Program-made: the position numbers and the translations under genes
Shown: piece after piece, positions 8,163-15,621 of the stretch
Numbering within the stretch: position 1 is the first letter of the stretch
Layout of the letters: each line of letters begins with the position of its first letter
The notes under the pieces: generated by a model
What the model was told of the DNA's origin: nothing
What the model saw: the letters and a program-made list of their open reading frames with translations, nothing else
Database searches by the model: none
Source: Clostridiaceae bacterium
Lineage (GTDB): Bacteria; Bacillota; Clostridia; Lachnospirales; Lachnospiraceae
DNA length: 32,272 nucleotides
Direction: 5' to 3'
NCBI GenBank assembly: GCA_910575795.1
Contig: CAJTGE010000048.1
Coordinates: 1 to 32,272 of the forward strand

Positions 8163-8699
8163 ATGTATATCAGTGAAATAACCGATCAGGCCCCTGCAGA
8201 TGCAGGAGGGGCGCTGGAGACGAAAGTCTATGAAACGCTTCACAAGCTGAATATCCCTTTTCAGCGCGTGGATAATGATCCCGTGGAGGCAATGGAAGAG
8301 TGCGGGGAGATAGGCGAACGGCTGGGCGCTGAGATCCGAAAAACGATTGTGCTGTGCAACCGGAAGAAAACGCTGTTCTATCTGTGCGTCCTTCCGGCCG
8401 GTAAGCATTTTGATACCAAAACCTTCTGTGAGAGGACCGGGGCGCCCAGAGTATCCTTTGCCTCCGGGAAAAGCATGCAGGCAAAGCTGGGCGTATCGCC
8501 CGGAAGCGCGACCATTATGGGCGTGCTCAATGATCCGGATCGGGCGGTTCAGGTGGTGATTGATAAAGAAGTGGCAGAGGCCGAATGGTTTGCCTGCAAT
8601 CCGGGGGCCAATACGGCGCATATCCGCGTGAAAACGGAACAGCTCCTTTCCGTATTTCTTCCCCATGTGTCGCACAGGGCCATGATTGTCCCGCTGTAG
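8163..8699 (+). CDS. ProX/YbaK-type aminoacyl-tRNA deacylase
   Basis: A 178-residue protein of the ProX (COG3760) branch of the YbaK/ProRS-INS editing family, which hydrolyses mischarged tRNA(Pro) in trans. Matching segments are VYETLHKLNIPFQRVDND at the N-terminus, RKTLFYLCVLPAGKHFDTK in the centre, RVSFASGKSMQAKLGVSPGS with the family's substrate-pocket region, and a C-terminal NPGANTAHIRV. The ATG at 8163 is preceded by AAAGGAGTGAGG; the frame stays open upstream into the GRE gene but that extension is not family-like. It lies between the GRE gene (145 nt upstream) and its activase (19 nt downstream), so it is part of that operon. An editing enzyme in a GRE operon suggests that a proline-like amino acid is a substrate or product, which is inference. 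Confidence 0.85.
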   Translation: MYISEITDQAPADAGGALETKVYETLHKLNIPFQRVDNDPVEAMEECGEIGERLGAEIRKTIVLCNRKKTLFYLCVLPAGKHFDTKTFCERTGAPRVSFASGKSMQAKLGVSPGSATIMGVLNDPDRAVQVVIDKEVAEAEWFACNPGANTAHIRVKTEQLLSVFLPHVSHRAMIVPL

Positions 8700-8718
8700 G
8701 CAGGGAGAGGGGGGAATT

Positions 8719-9651
8719 ATGGAAAAGAAACGGAATCAGACAGGCCGTGTGCTCCGGATTGAGCGCTCGTCCATGCACGACGGGGACGGGCTCCGGAGCG
8801 TTGTATTTTTAAAGGGCTGCCCCTTAAGCTGCCTGTGGTGTTCCACGCCGGAATCGCAGCACAGCGGGTATGAGATCGGCTTTAGGGCCGGACAGTGTAC
8901 GGGCTGCGGCAGATGCGCCGCCGCCTGCCCGGCCGGGGCGCTCCGCATAGAGGACGCCGTCCCTGTGCGCGATGTAAAACAGTGCCTCCTCTGCTTTGCG
9001 TGTGAAAAAACATGCCCGAACCATGCCTGGCAGCGATACGGAATGGATATGGATGCGGATACGCTGGTAAAGGAGATTGCAAAGGATGAAATCTTTTTCT
9101 TTCACTCCGGCGGCGGCGTGACCTTCAGCGGCGGGGAACCGCTTAAACAGGCCGGTTTTGTGGCAGAGGCCATGAGGGAATGCCGCGCCCGCGGCATCCA
9201 TACCGCGATGGAGACAAGCCTGTTTGCGGGCTGGGAGCAGGTGGAGGCTGTGCTGCCTCATCTGGATTTTCTGTTTGCGGATCTGAAGCTGATGGACGGG
9301 GAGCGCCACCGCGCGGCCACAGGCGTGGATAACCGGCTGATCCTGGAGAATATAAAACGGATCGACGAAGCCCCTTATCCGCTTTCCATCCATGTCCGGA
9401 TTCCGGTGATACCGGGGGTGAATGATGATCTGGAAAATTTAAGGCGGACTGTGGAATTCTGTGATCCGCTGAGACGGGTGGAGGAGATCGAGCTCCTGCC
9501 GTACCACCGCCTGGGGATGGAGACGTACCGCAATTTAAAGCTGGATTACCGGCTGGAAGGAACCGTGAGCCCGTCTCCGGAGGAGATGAGGGAGCTTGAG
9601 AAGGAGATGAACCGCGTGTCCGGGCGTGTGAGAGTGCGCGTGGGCGGATGA
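8719..9651 (+). CDS. Glycyl radical enzyme activase (radical SAM)
   Basis: A 310-residue radical SAM protein that installs the glycyl radical on the enzyme encoded at 5633. The radical SAM motif KGCPLSCLWC gives Cys34, Cys38 and Cys41. An inserted ferredoxin-like domain carries two further cluster motifs, CTGCGRCAAACP (Cys60/63/66/70) and CLLCFACEKTCP (Cys89/92/95/99), typical of activases for non-PFL glycyl radical enzymes. GGGVTFSGGEPLKQ follows as the SAM-binding GGE region, then DLKLMD and VRIPVIPGVND. The ATG at 8719 is preceded by GGGAGAGGGGGG. It is the last gene of the operon, with a terminator 27 nt after its stop. Confidence 0.95.
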   Translation: MEKKRNQTGRVLRIERSSMHDGDGLRSVVFLKGCPLSCLWCSTPESQHSGYEIGFRAGQCTGCGRCAAACPAGALRIEDAVPVRDVKQCLLCFACEKTCPNHAWQRYGMDMDADTLVKEIAKDEIFFFHSGGGVTFSGGEPLKQAGFVAEAMRECRARGIHTAMETSLFAGWEQVEAVLPHLDFLFADLKLMDGERHRAATGVDNRLILENIKRIDEAPYPLSIHVRIPVIPGVNDDLENLRRTVEFCDPLRRVEEIELLPYHRLGMETYRNLKLDYRLEGTVSPSPEEMRELEKEMNRVSGRVRVRVGG

Positions 9652-9677
9652 ATGATTATATATCTGATTCAAAGAAG

Positions 9678-9706
9678 GAATCCTGCTTTTGGCGGGGTTC
9701 TTTTTT
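9678..9706 (+). terminator. Terminator of the GRE operon
   Basis: GAATCCTGC (9678-9686) pairs with GCGGGGTTC (9692-9700, two G-U pairs) and is followed by six T residues. It separates the GRE-deacylase-activase operon from the downstream genes. Confidence 0.8.
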
Positions 9707-9848
9707 ATGCGCAGGGGAGCGTTAAGGAAATTAGCAGCTTTGCAGCATGCACCGCGCATGGGCAGGGAAAGATGGCTCTTCCCTGCCCGATTGCGCAGGC
9801 CCGCACAGCGGGGAAGGGAAGCAGTCATTCGCTGTCAGGTTTCCATAT

Positions 9849-10014
9849 CTAGAGCGTGTTTGAAAATTCATTCCTGGCATCTGCACGCGCCACTTCGCGG
9901 TATATTTGGGCCAAATTCACTTAACGCAGCCCGCTGCGCCGCGTTTATTTGGCCCAAATCTCCCACAAAGTGGAACGCACATCTGACAGAAAGCATTTTT
10001 CAAACACGCTCTAG
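9849..10014. repeat. 166-bp terminal-inverted-repeat element (MITE-like), copy 1
   Basis: The element starts CTAGAGCGTGTTTGAAAA and ends TTTTCAAACACGCTCTAG, an 18-bp perfect inverted repeat. Inside, ATTTGGGCCAAAT and ATTTGGCCCAAAT form a second palindromic pair around a CGCAGCCCGCTGCGCCGCG centre. There is no open frame of note. A homologous copy lies at 25545-25702 and shorter related forms at 15281 and 21866. The termini flanked by CTAG fit insertion at a TA dinucleotide, which is inference. Confidence 0.8.
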
Positions 10015-10139
10015 GCTTTTTGTTCTAAAGTTATTAAGATTTTGTAAATACAAAAGTTGGAAAATAAATTTTTGAAAAGATATTGTATAATTCAAAATAA
10101 TGTGGTAATATATCAACAAGATATCTAAGATATATTTAT

Positions 10140-10169
10140 CCCGCACCGGTCAGGCGCCAGACCGGCGGG
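10140..10169 (+). promoter_or_regulatory. Strong leader hairpin ahead of the Gfo/Idh gene
   Basis: CCCGC (10140-10144) pairs with GCGGG (10165-10169) and CGGTC (10147-10151) with GACCG (10160-10164), interrupted only by a two-base bulge. No T run follows, so it is not an ordinary terminator. It lies in the presumed 5' leader about 60 nt before the start codon. An AT-rich candidate promoter precedes it: TTGTAT at 10083 and TAATAT, 17 nt apart. Confidence 0.4.
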
Positions 10170-10226
10170 AACGAGAAATCCAGATCCCGATAAACGATGA
10201 CAGCGCAGCAGAAAGGAATAGAAAAG

Positions 10227-11306
10227 ATGAGCGAGAAAATCAGATTTGGCATTATCGGCGGCGGTATGGCAGGCCCGTTAAACGCAGGGGCGCTCCGCGA
10301 CATTCCGGAGGCAGAGGTCGTAGCGTTTTGCGATGTAAAGGAGGACGTGGCCGAATCATTTGCCAGAGAGTATAATATCCCGTCCTATTACACAAATTAT
10401 AAAGACATGATTGCCCGCGACGATATTGACGCAGTCTGTGTGGTGACGCCTCCGTTCTTACACGAGCAGATGGTTGTGGACTGTGCGAAGGCCGGCAAGC
10501 ACGTGATGTGCGAGAAGCCGATTGCCGTGGACTGCAATGCGGCGGATCGGATGATTGCGGCCTGTAAGGAGGCGGGCGTAAAGTTCGGCGTGATTTTCAT
10601 GTACCGTTTCATGGATCAGGCGCAGATGATTAAGAAAGCGCTGGACGAGGGCCGTTTGGGAAAGCTTCTGTCCGTGGACTGCTCCGGCAAGTGTTTCCGC
10701 AGCGATGAGTATTACGCATCCGGCGCATGGCGCGGAACCTGGAAGGGCGAGGGCGGCGGTTCCCTTATCAGCCAGACCGTTCATTTCATTGACCTGATGC
10801 TGTACCTCGTAGGAGACGTGGAGCGGCTGACCGGCAATTATATGACAACCCTGCATCCTGATATCGAGGTGGACGATGTGGCGAACGCGGTATTTAAGTT
10901 TAAGAACGGCGCGCTCGGAAGCCTTATCAGCAGCACGGCGGTCCGTCCCGGTTATCCGAGGCATATTGAGATCCACGGTGAGAAGGGCACCATCAAGATC
11001 GTGGAGGAAGAGATTGTGGAGTGGAAGGTAGAAGGCATGAACGAGGACGACTACCTGACCAAGGTGAAGGCGGATTCCGGAGACACGGCGACAGGAGCCG
11101 GCTATGTGGCGACCGAGAACCACAGAAGGCAGCTCACAGATTTTATCCATGCCATTAAAGAAAACCGCGAGCCGATGGTGGACGGCGCGGAAGGAAAGAG
11201 GACGCTGGAATTCATCCGCGCCATTTATCAGTCCGGTGATCTGGGCAGGGAGGTGACCTTCCCGATCGCGGAAGATGAGAAGTACGGGAAGAAGACGGAG
11301 TGGTAA
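10227..11306 (+). CDS. Gfo/Idh/MocA-family NAD(P)-dependent oxidoreductase
   Basis: A 359-residue cytosolic dehydrogenase. The Rossmann fold starts FGIIGGGMAGPLNAGAL, with the acidic end of beta 2 at AFCDVKE. The family motif CEKPIAVD follows near residue 102. The C-terminal substrate domain includes GGGSLISQTVHFIDLMLYLV, where the His/Asp pair of the active site is expected, and ends with HRRQLTDFIHAI. Members oxidise or reduce sugars, cyclitols and related alcohols. I chose the ATG at 10227 because GAAAGGA (10211-10217) is well placed for it, whereas the upstream in-frame ATG (10197) has no such site. It opens the second cluster of the catabolic locus. The substrate is unknown. Confidence 0.92.
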   Translation: MSEKIRFGIIGGGMAGPLNAGALRDIPEAEVVAFCDVKEDVAESFAREYNIPSYYTNYKDMIARDDIDAVCVVTPPFLHEQMVVDCAKAGKHVMCEKPIAVDCNAADRMIAACKEAGVKFGVIFMYRFMDQAQMIKKALDEGRLGKLLSVDCSGKCFRSDEYYASGAWRGTWKGEGGGSLISQTVHFIDLMLYLVGDVERLTGNYMTTLHPDIEVDDVANAVFKFKNGALGSLISSTAVRPGYPRHIEIHGEKGTIKIVEEEIVEWKVEGMNEDDYLTKVKADSGDTATGAGYVATENHRRQLTDFIHAIKENREPMVDGAEGKRTLEFIRAIYQSGDLGREVTFPIAEDEKYGKKTEW

Positions 11307-11381
11307 TACGGATATTGACAGTACGGGCGGCAGGCGGGAAAAGCCTTGTTTGAACTGCCGCATACGGACGGAAAGGGCAGC

Positions 11382-11541
11382 CGTTCAGGCTGTCTGAACG
11401 GTTAGAAAGGGTAACAGTTCAGACAGGTCTGCGCACCTGCTGCGCTGACCGTACGAAAACGCAGCGGCAGCAGGCATCTGCCTCATCGCGAAGAGATTTT
11501 CATGGGCAGATGCCGTAACAGTTCAGCTTGTCTGAACAGTT
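11382..11541 (+). repeat. Paired GTTCAG...CTGAAC hairpins plus a third hairpin in the leader of the next gene
   Basis: CGTTCAG-GCTGT-CTGAACG (11382-11400) and AACAGTTCAG-CTTGT-CTGAACAGTT (11517-11541) are near-copies of one short palindrome. Between them GGCATCTGCC (11473-11482) pairs with GGCAGATGCC (11505-11514). No T tract follows any of them. Together they fill most of the 252-nt gap before the gene at 11559. Related half-sites occur at 5479 and 15480. Confidence 0.55.
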
Positions 11542-11558
11542 GCTGGAAAGGAGAAGAT

Positions 11559-12275
11559 ATGGAAAAGAAGATGTACACAGAGGTTCTTAACAAAGTCAGA
11601 AACGATTATGCCGTAAGAAATATCGATAAACTCGAGGCCGCTATCAAGGCAGGCGACATGGACAGGGCATTGGAGCTGCATAAGCTCAATGTGGAGAAAA
11701 AGACGGGCTTCCATCATTTTGCGGTGCGCTGGGTAAACCAGACATTGAGAAACTTTAAGAAATGGGCGCCGGACGAGGCGATCTTTGAATGTATGGAGGA
11801 TTACGCGCTCTGGTGCTACCCGCCCTGCCTGCAGGACTGGATGGCGAAATTTAAAGCAGGAGAAGCTACATACAAAGACTTCCCGATGGAAGATTTCTTA
11901 GAAAACCGCGCTGTTCTCTGGTCAGCCCTCCACGACAACGCGGATCAGATTTGGGAAGAGGATGAGGAGAAGATCACCTTCACGCTGCGGAGATGCAACA
12001 GCGGCGGATGGCTGGTGACAGAATGCACCGATACGGTTCAGACGCTCGACAAGGCGGAGCCGCGCTGCTACGGCAAGGAAGGCTTCCAGTGCTACTGCTT
12101 AAACTGCACTACGATGTGGGAGTTTGGATGGTATAAGTGGTTTGGATGGCCATTATTTATCATGGACGTTCCGGCTATCGGCAGCGACGGGAAGTGCGTG
12201 ATGGTGATGTACAAGGATCCGAAGGATATTCCGGATTCCTACTATGAGAGAACGGGTCTGGAGAGGAAAATTTAA
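11559..12275 (+). CDS. Unrecognised Cys/Trp-rich cytosolic protein, possibly ATC-hydrolase-like
   Basis: A 238-residue protein with no signal peptide or membrane segment. The N-terminal half is helical and charged. The C-terminal half is rich in Cys and Trp: FTLRRCNSGGW, then RCYGKEGFQCYCLNCTTMWE with four cysteines, FGWYKWFGWPLF and a final SDGKCVMVMYKDP. The layout, ending in a G-[D/x]-x-C-x-(hydrophobic) strand, resembles the L-2-amino-thiazoline-4-carboxylic acid hydrolase-like family, but I hold that loosely. The ATG at 11559 follows AAAGGAG. It lies between the Gfo/Idh gene and the TRAP transporter genes, so it probably acts on the same compound. The cysteine cluster could bind metal. 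Confidence 0.6.
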   Translation: MEKKMYTEVLNKVRNDYAVRNIDKLEAAIKAGDMDRALELHKLNVEKKTGFHHFAVRWVNQTLRNFKKWAPDEAIFECMEDYALWCYPPCLQDWMAKFKAGEATYKDFPMEDFLENRAVLWSALHDNADQIWEEDEEKITFTLRRCNSGGWLVTECTDTVQTLDKAEPRCYGKEGFQCYCLNCTTMWEFGWYKWFGWPLFIMDVPAIGSDGKCVMVMYKDPKDIPDSYYERTGLERKI

Positions 12276-12314
12276 AATTTCCAAAAACGCGGCAGGGGTG
12301 TAAGAGAAGCAAAG

Positions 12315-12355
12315 AGGCTGATCAGGCGAGACAGGCAGAAAGGCTTGATCAGCCT
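12315..12355 (+). terminator. Hairpin between the Cys-rich gene and dctQ
   Basis: AGGCTGATCA (12315-12324) pairs perfectly with TGATCAGCCT (12346-12355), followed only by TTATC. It may be a weak terminator or a processing/stability hairpin that sets transporter expression relative to the genes upstream. Confidence 0.4.
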
Positions 12356-12379
12356 TTATCAAAGAGGAGTGGAGAGGGA

Positions 12380-12880
12380 ATGACAGTAATTAATATTATC
12401 AGGAAAATCAATGAAGCGGCGGTTATCATCGTACTTGCCCTGCTGTCAACCTTTGTGGTTGCCCAGGTGGTCTGCAGGTATGCGCTGGGAGCGCCGCTTA
12501 CCTGGTCAGAGGAGCTCGCCAGATACATGCAGATCTGGATGGTGATGCTGGGCTCTGCAGTGATGATGCGAAAGGGCGGCCATCTGGCCATTGATCTCGT
12601 GACAGCATCGCTTCCGGAACGCATAAAAAAAGCGACGGATTTTATCGTTTTTGTATCTATAATCGTATTTTTTTCAATTGTATGTTACCAGGGTATTTTT
12701 CTGACGATTAATGCGGGGAGACAGACCTCGCCGGCTCTGAATATGCCGATGTCCTATGTATATGCGTCTCTTCCGGTGGGCGGCGCGCTGATTCTGATGG
12801 AAACCGTTATCCGCTTTATCGGCTTTTTAAAGGGCGGTTTTCGCGGGGCGGCGCAGCCTGAGGCAGAGGCAAAAGCTTAG
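12380..12880 (+). CDS. dctQ: TRAP transporter small permease subunit (DctQ)
   Basis: A 166-residue membrane protein with four predicted segments, the standard DctQ layout. The hallmark is the region from VVAQVVCRYALGAPLTWSEE to LARYMQIWMVMLG, where DctQ proteins carry R-Y-x-x-x-x-x-x-W-x-E-E; after it come HLAIDLV and a C-terminal segment ending in a soluble tail. It forms the membrane complex with DctM, encoded 19 nt downstream. The ATG at 12380 follows GGAGAGGGA. The substrate is likely a small organic acid, as for the family; nothing in the sequence fixes it. Confidence 0.93.
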   Translation: MTVINIIRKINEAAVIIVLALLSTFVVAQVVCRYALGAPLTWSEELARYMQIWMVMLGSAVMMRKGGHLAIDLVTASLPERIKKATDFIVFVSIIVFFSIVCYQGIFLTINAGRQTSPALNMPMSYVYASLPVGGALILMETVIRFIGFLKGGFRGAAQPEAEAKA

Positions 12881-12899
12881 AAAGGGGGTTATACCAGGG

Positions 12900-14180
12900 A
12901 TGATTGCGACATTGTTTTTAGGGATTCTGTTTTTCTTTCTGATCGGAACGCCCATCGCGGTTGGCCTGGGGCTTGGGACCACGATTTCCATTATCCTGGA
13001 CGGAAATTTTCCGCTGGTCCTGGTTCCGCAGCGCATGTTTACAGGGCTTGACAGTTGGCCTATCATGGCGATCCCGCTGTTTATGTTTGCCGGAAACCTG
13101 ATGGACGAGGGCGGGCTGTCCCAGAAGATCGTCGAATTTGCGGAAGCCTGGGTGGGCTGGCTCAAAGGAAGCCTGGCCATGGTATGCGTGCTGGCCTCCA
13201 TGGTATTTGCCGGAATCTCCGGATCCTCCACGGCGGACACGGCGGCTGTGGGCGCGATTCTGATGCCGGCCATGAGGGAAAAGGGATACGACATGCGGTT
13301 CGCATCCGTCCTGCAGGCCGGGGCGGGCGCTATCGGGCCAATCATTCCGCCCAGTATCCTGATGGTTCTGATCGGCTATTCCACCAATACCTCTGTCGGA
13401 CAGCTCTTTATGTGCGGCATAATTCCCGGAATTCTGGTGGGAGTATCCCTGATGGTCTATTCCTATATCCACGCCTCCCGCAGAGGCTCCGCCTATGTGT
13501 CCACGGCTCCGTTTGATTTTAAGACGGCCATGAAAAAGACCTGGATCGCCCTGCCGGGCATCGGGCTCCCGTTTATCATCATTTTCGGCATTGTGGGCGG
13601 CGTATTCACCGCGACAGAGGGCGCGGGGATCGCGGTGCTGTACGGCCTAATCGTGGCCCTGTTTGTATATAAGGAAATCACGGTCAAAGATCTGCCGCGG
13701 CTTTTGTTAAAGTCGGCGGAAAGCGCGAGCATGATCATCATCATCACAGCCGCGGCCTATATCTTCTCGTGGTTTATAACCGCCAGGCAGATTCCGCAGC
13801 TTCTGGTGACGTTTATGAACACCTATATCCACAGCCGGTTCCTGTTCCTGATTTTCTTAAATATCATTTTATTTATCATCGGTATGTTCATGGAAAGCTT
13901 TACGGCCATCATTGTACTGATGCCGATTCTGTTCCCGGTTGCAGCGAGCTTCGGGATCAGCCCGCTGCATTTTGGGACGATTGTATGCGTAAACTTAGCG
14001 ATCGGTTATGTGACGCCGCCTTACGGAGCAACCCTGTTCGTGTCATGCGGCCTGACCGGAAAATCCATCAAGGAGGTGGTTCCCTTCTGCTTCCCGGTCA
14101 TCGCGTCCATGCTGGTGGCGCTCATCATCGTTACCTATTTTCCGGGCCTTTATATGTGGCTTCCCAACCTGGTGAAATAG
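12900..14180 (+). CDS. dctM: TRAP transporter large permease subunit (DctM)
   Basis: A 426-residue polytopic membrane protein with about 12 segments, the full length of DctM. Conserved family stretches are IAVGLGLGTTISI near the N-terminus, DSWPIMAIPLFMFAGNLMDEGG, MVFAGISGSSTADTAAVGAI with the GxSGSxxADxAAxG signature, GAGAIGPIIPPSILM, and near the C-terminus CVNLAIGYVTPPYGATLFV. It drives Na+- or H+-coupled import of a substrate delivered by the DctP-type protein encoded 52 nt downstream. GAAAGGGGG precedes the ATG at 12900. Confidence 0.96.
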   Translation: MIATLFLGILFFFLIGTPIAVGLGLGTTISIILDGNFPLVLVPQRMFTGLDSWPIMAIPLFMFAGNLMDEGGLSQKIVEFAEAWVGWLKGSLAMVCVLASMVFAGISGSSTADTAAVGAILMPAMREKGYDMRFASVLQAGAGAIGPIIPPSILMVLIGYSTNTSVGQLFMCGIIPGILVGVSLMVYSYIHASRRGSAYVSTAPFDFKTAMKKTWIALPGIGLPFIIIFGIVGGVFTATEGAGIAVLYGLIVALFVYKEITVKDLPRLLLKSAESASMIIIITAAAYIFSWFITARQIPQLLVTFMNTYIHSRFLFLIFLNIILFIIGMFMESFTAIIVLMPILFPVAASFGISPLHFGTIVCVNLAIGYVTPPYGATLFVSCGLTGKSIKEVVPFCFPVIASMLVALIIVTYFPGLYMWLPNLVK

Positions 14181-14232
14181 AGTAACCGTGTGTGTAAACT
14201 ATTTTAGAATACTGTAAGGAGGGCATGGTTTT

Positions 14233-15282
14233 ATGAAAAAAATATCCCGTTTTATCAGCCTGGGGCTTGCGGCAATGACCGCTTTTTCCATGACGGCCTG
14301 TTCGTCAGGCGGCGGCGCGGCGGCGCCCACACAGGGAGGCCAGGCGGCGCAGCCGGGGAAGGCTCCGTCCGCCGGAGCGGTTACAATCAAGTTTTCCCTG
14401 TCGCAGGCGGCTACAGAGCCGGCAGTCCTGGCTGCGAACGCCTTTAAGGAGGAGGTAGAGGAAAAATCGGGCGGGAGCATCGTTGTGGAGGTATATCCCG
14501 ACAATCAGCTCGGCTCGGAGCGGGACGTAATTGAGGGACTTCAGCTTCACACCGTGGAGATGGTGGATCCGGCCAATGCGGTTCTGACCAACTTTATCGA
14601 CGAGCTGAGCCTCTTTGAGCTTCCGATGCTGTTTGAAAACAAGGATCATGTATACGCTGTTCTTGACGATATCGGCATGAGTTATGCGCCTCAGTGCGAG
14701 GCCCAGGGCTTTAAGCTCCTCGGCTGGTTTGATATGGGCTCGAGGAATATCATGACCGTGAAAAAACCGATCGGGAGCATGGACGATCTGGCGGGCTTAA
14801 AGATCCGCACGCAGGAGAGCACAGCCAATATGGCCGGCTTCACGGCCTTTGGCGCAAACCCGACGCCCATGGCGTACAATGAGCTCTATACCTCTCTTGA
14901 GTCCGGCGTTCTGGACGGAGCGGAGGCAGCGAATACCAACTACTATCTGAAGGCTTTTTACGAGGTAGCCCCCAACTGGGCTGTCGTGGGCTGGCTGGAA
15001 TGTGTGAATCCGGTTCTGATGGATCTGCAGTTTTATAATAAATTAAGCGATGAGCAGAAGGCCATCGTGGAGGAAGCGGCGGCGGATATGATTCAGCTTG
15101 AGAGAGAGCTTTACTCAAAATCAGAGGATGATTACCTGGAAGAGCTGAAAGCCAAAGGCGTAAATATCACATATCCGGATCGCGAACCGTTTAAAGAAGC
15201 TTCCCAAAAAGCGTACGAGCAGTTTGCCCCCAATGTAGGAGGTATGGACAAAATAGAGGCAGTCATCAACTACGGGCGTTAG
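14233..15282 (+). CDS. dctP: TRAP transporter substrate-binding lipoprotein (DctP)
   Basis: A 349-residue extracytoplasmic solute-binding protein. The signal sequence ends in the lipobox SMTAC, with Cys23 the lipidation site, followed by a Gly/Ala/Pro-rich linker. The mature domain shows DctP features: IKFSLSQAATEPAVLAANAF, VYPDNQLGSERDVIEGLQ, FELPMLFENKDHVYAV, and GLKIRTQES, where the conserved Arg normally grips the substrate carboxylate, then TPMAYNELYTSLESGVLDG. A carboxylated substrate is therefore expected. The ATG at 14233 follows AAGGAGG by 10 nt. The stop codon TAG at 15280-15282 coincides with the edge of a GAGCGTGT repeat. Confidence 0.95.
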   Translation: MKKISRFISLGLAAMTAFSMTACSSGGGAAAPTQGGQAAQPGKAPSAGAVTIKFSLSQAATEPAVLAANAFKEEVEEKSGGSIVVEVYPDNQLGSERDVIEGLQLHTVEMVDPANAVLTNFIDELSLFELPMLFENKDHVYAVLDDIGMSYAPQCEAQGFKLLGWFDMGSRNIMTVKKPIGSMDDLAGLKIRTQESTANMAGFTAFGANPTPMAYNELYTSLESGVLDGAEAANTNYYLKAFYEVAPNWAVVGWLECVNPVLMDLQFYNKLSDEQKAIVEEAAADMIQLERELYSKSEDDYLEELKAKGVNITYPDREPFKEASQKAYEQFAPNVGGMDKIEAVINYGR

Positions 15283-15310
15283 AGCGTGTCTGAAAATTCT
15301 TTCCCGGGAA
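15281..15310. repeat. Solo end of the GAGCGTGT repeat family
   Basis: AGAGCGTGTCTGAAAATTCT begins inside the dctP stop codon and matches one terminus of the element at 9849. I could not find a matching opposite terminus in the following 300 nt, so this looks like a partial copy. The rest of the gap to 15621 holds several GC-rich hairpins but no gene. Confidence 0.55.
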
Positions 15311-15621
15311 AACAGCGCCTGCTGTCTGCGCCCGGGGACAAATTGCAAAGCCGCGCAGCCATGGCTAATCTCTGTACATAAAGAAGGCTGCGGGGCGCTG
15401 CTTAACGGTTCGCTCCTCCTGAAACTGCGGGCTGCTAAGCAAGCGGCAGTCCGGTCTTATGGCCGGGCTGCCAAAACGATTCAGACTGTCTGGGTATTTA
15501 CTGTGAAAGCAGCGAATCATCCAATAGCAGGACTGCGCAAATACTGCCTGAGGAGAAGAGTGAAAGAATTTGACAAAACCTTCACAATTTGTTTGTGCCT
15601 TGGAAAGGAATGATAAAACAT

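Noticed and set aside
9652..9852. Plus-strand frames of 66 and 128 residues after the activase gene
   Set aside because: They run across the terminator and the repeat element and show no family features.
11382..11541. Reading the repeated palindromes as a CRISPR array
   Set aside because: Only two copies exist, they are palindromes of about 19-25 bp, and the spacing of 116 bp is filled by another hairpin; no cas gene is near.
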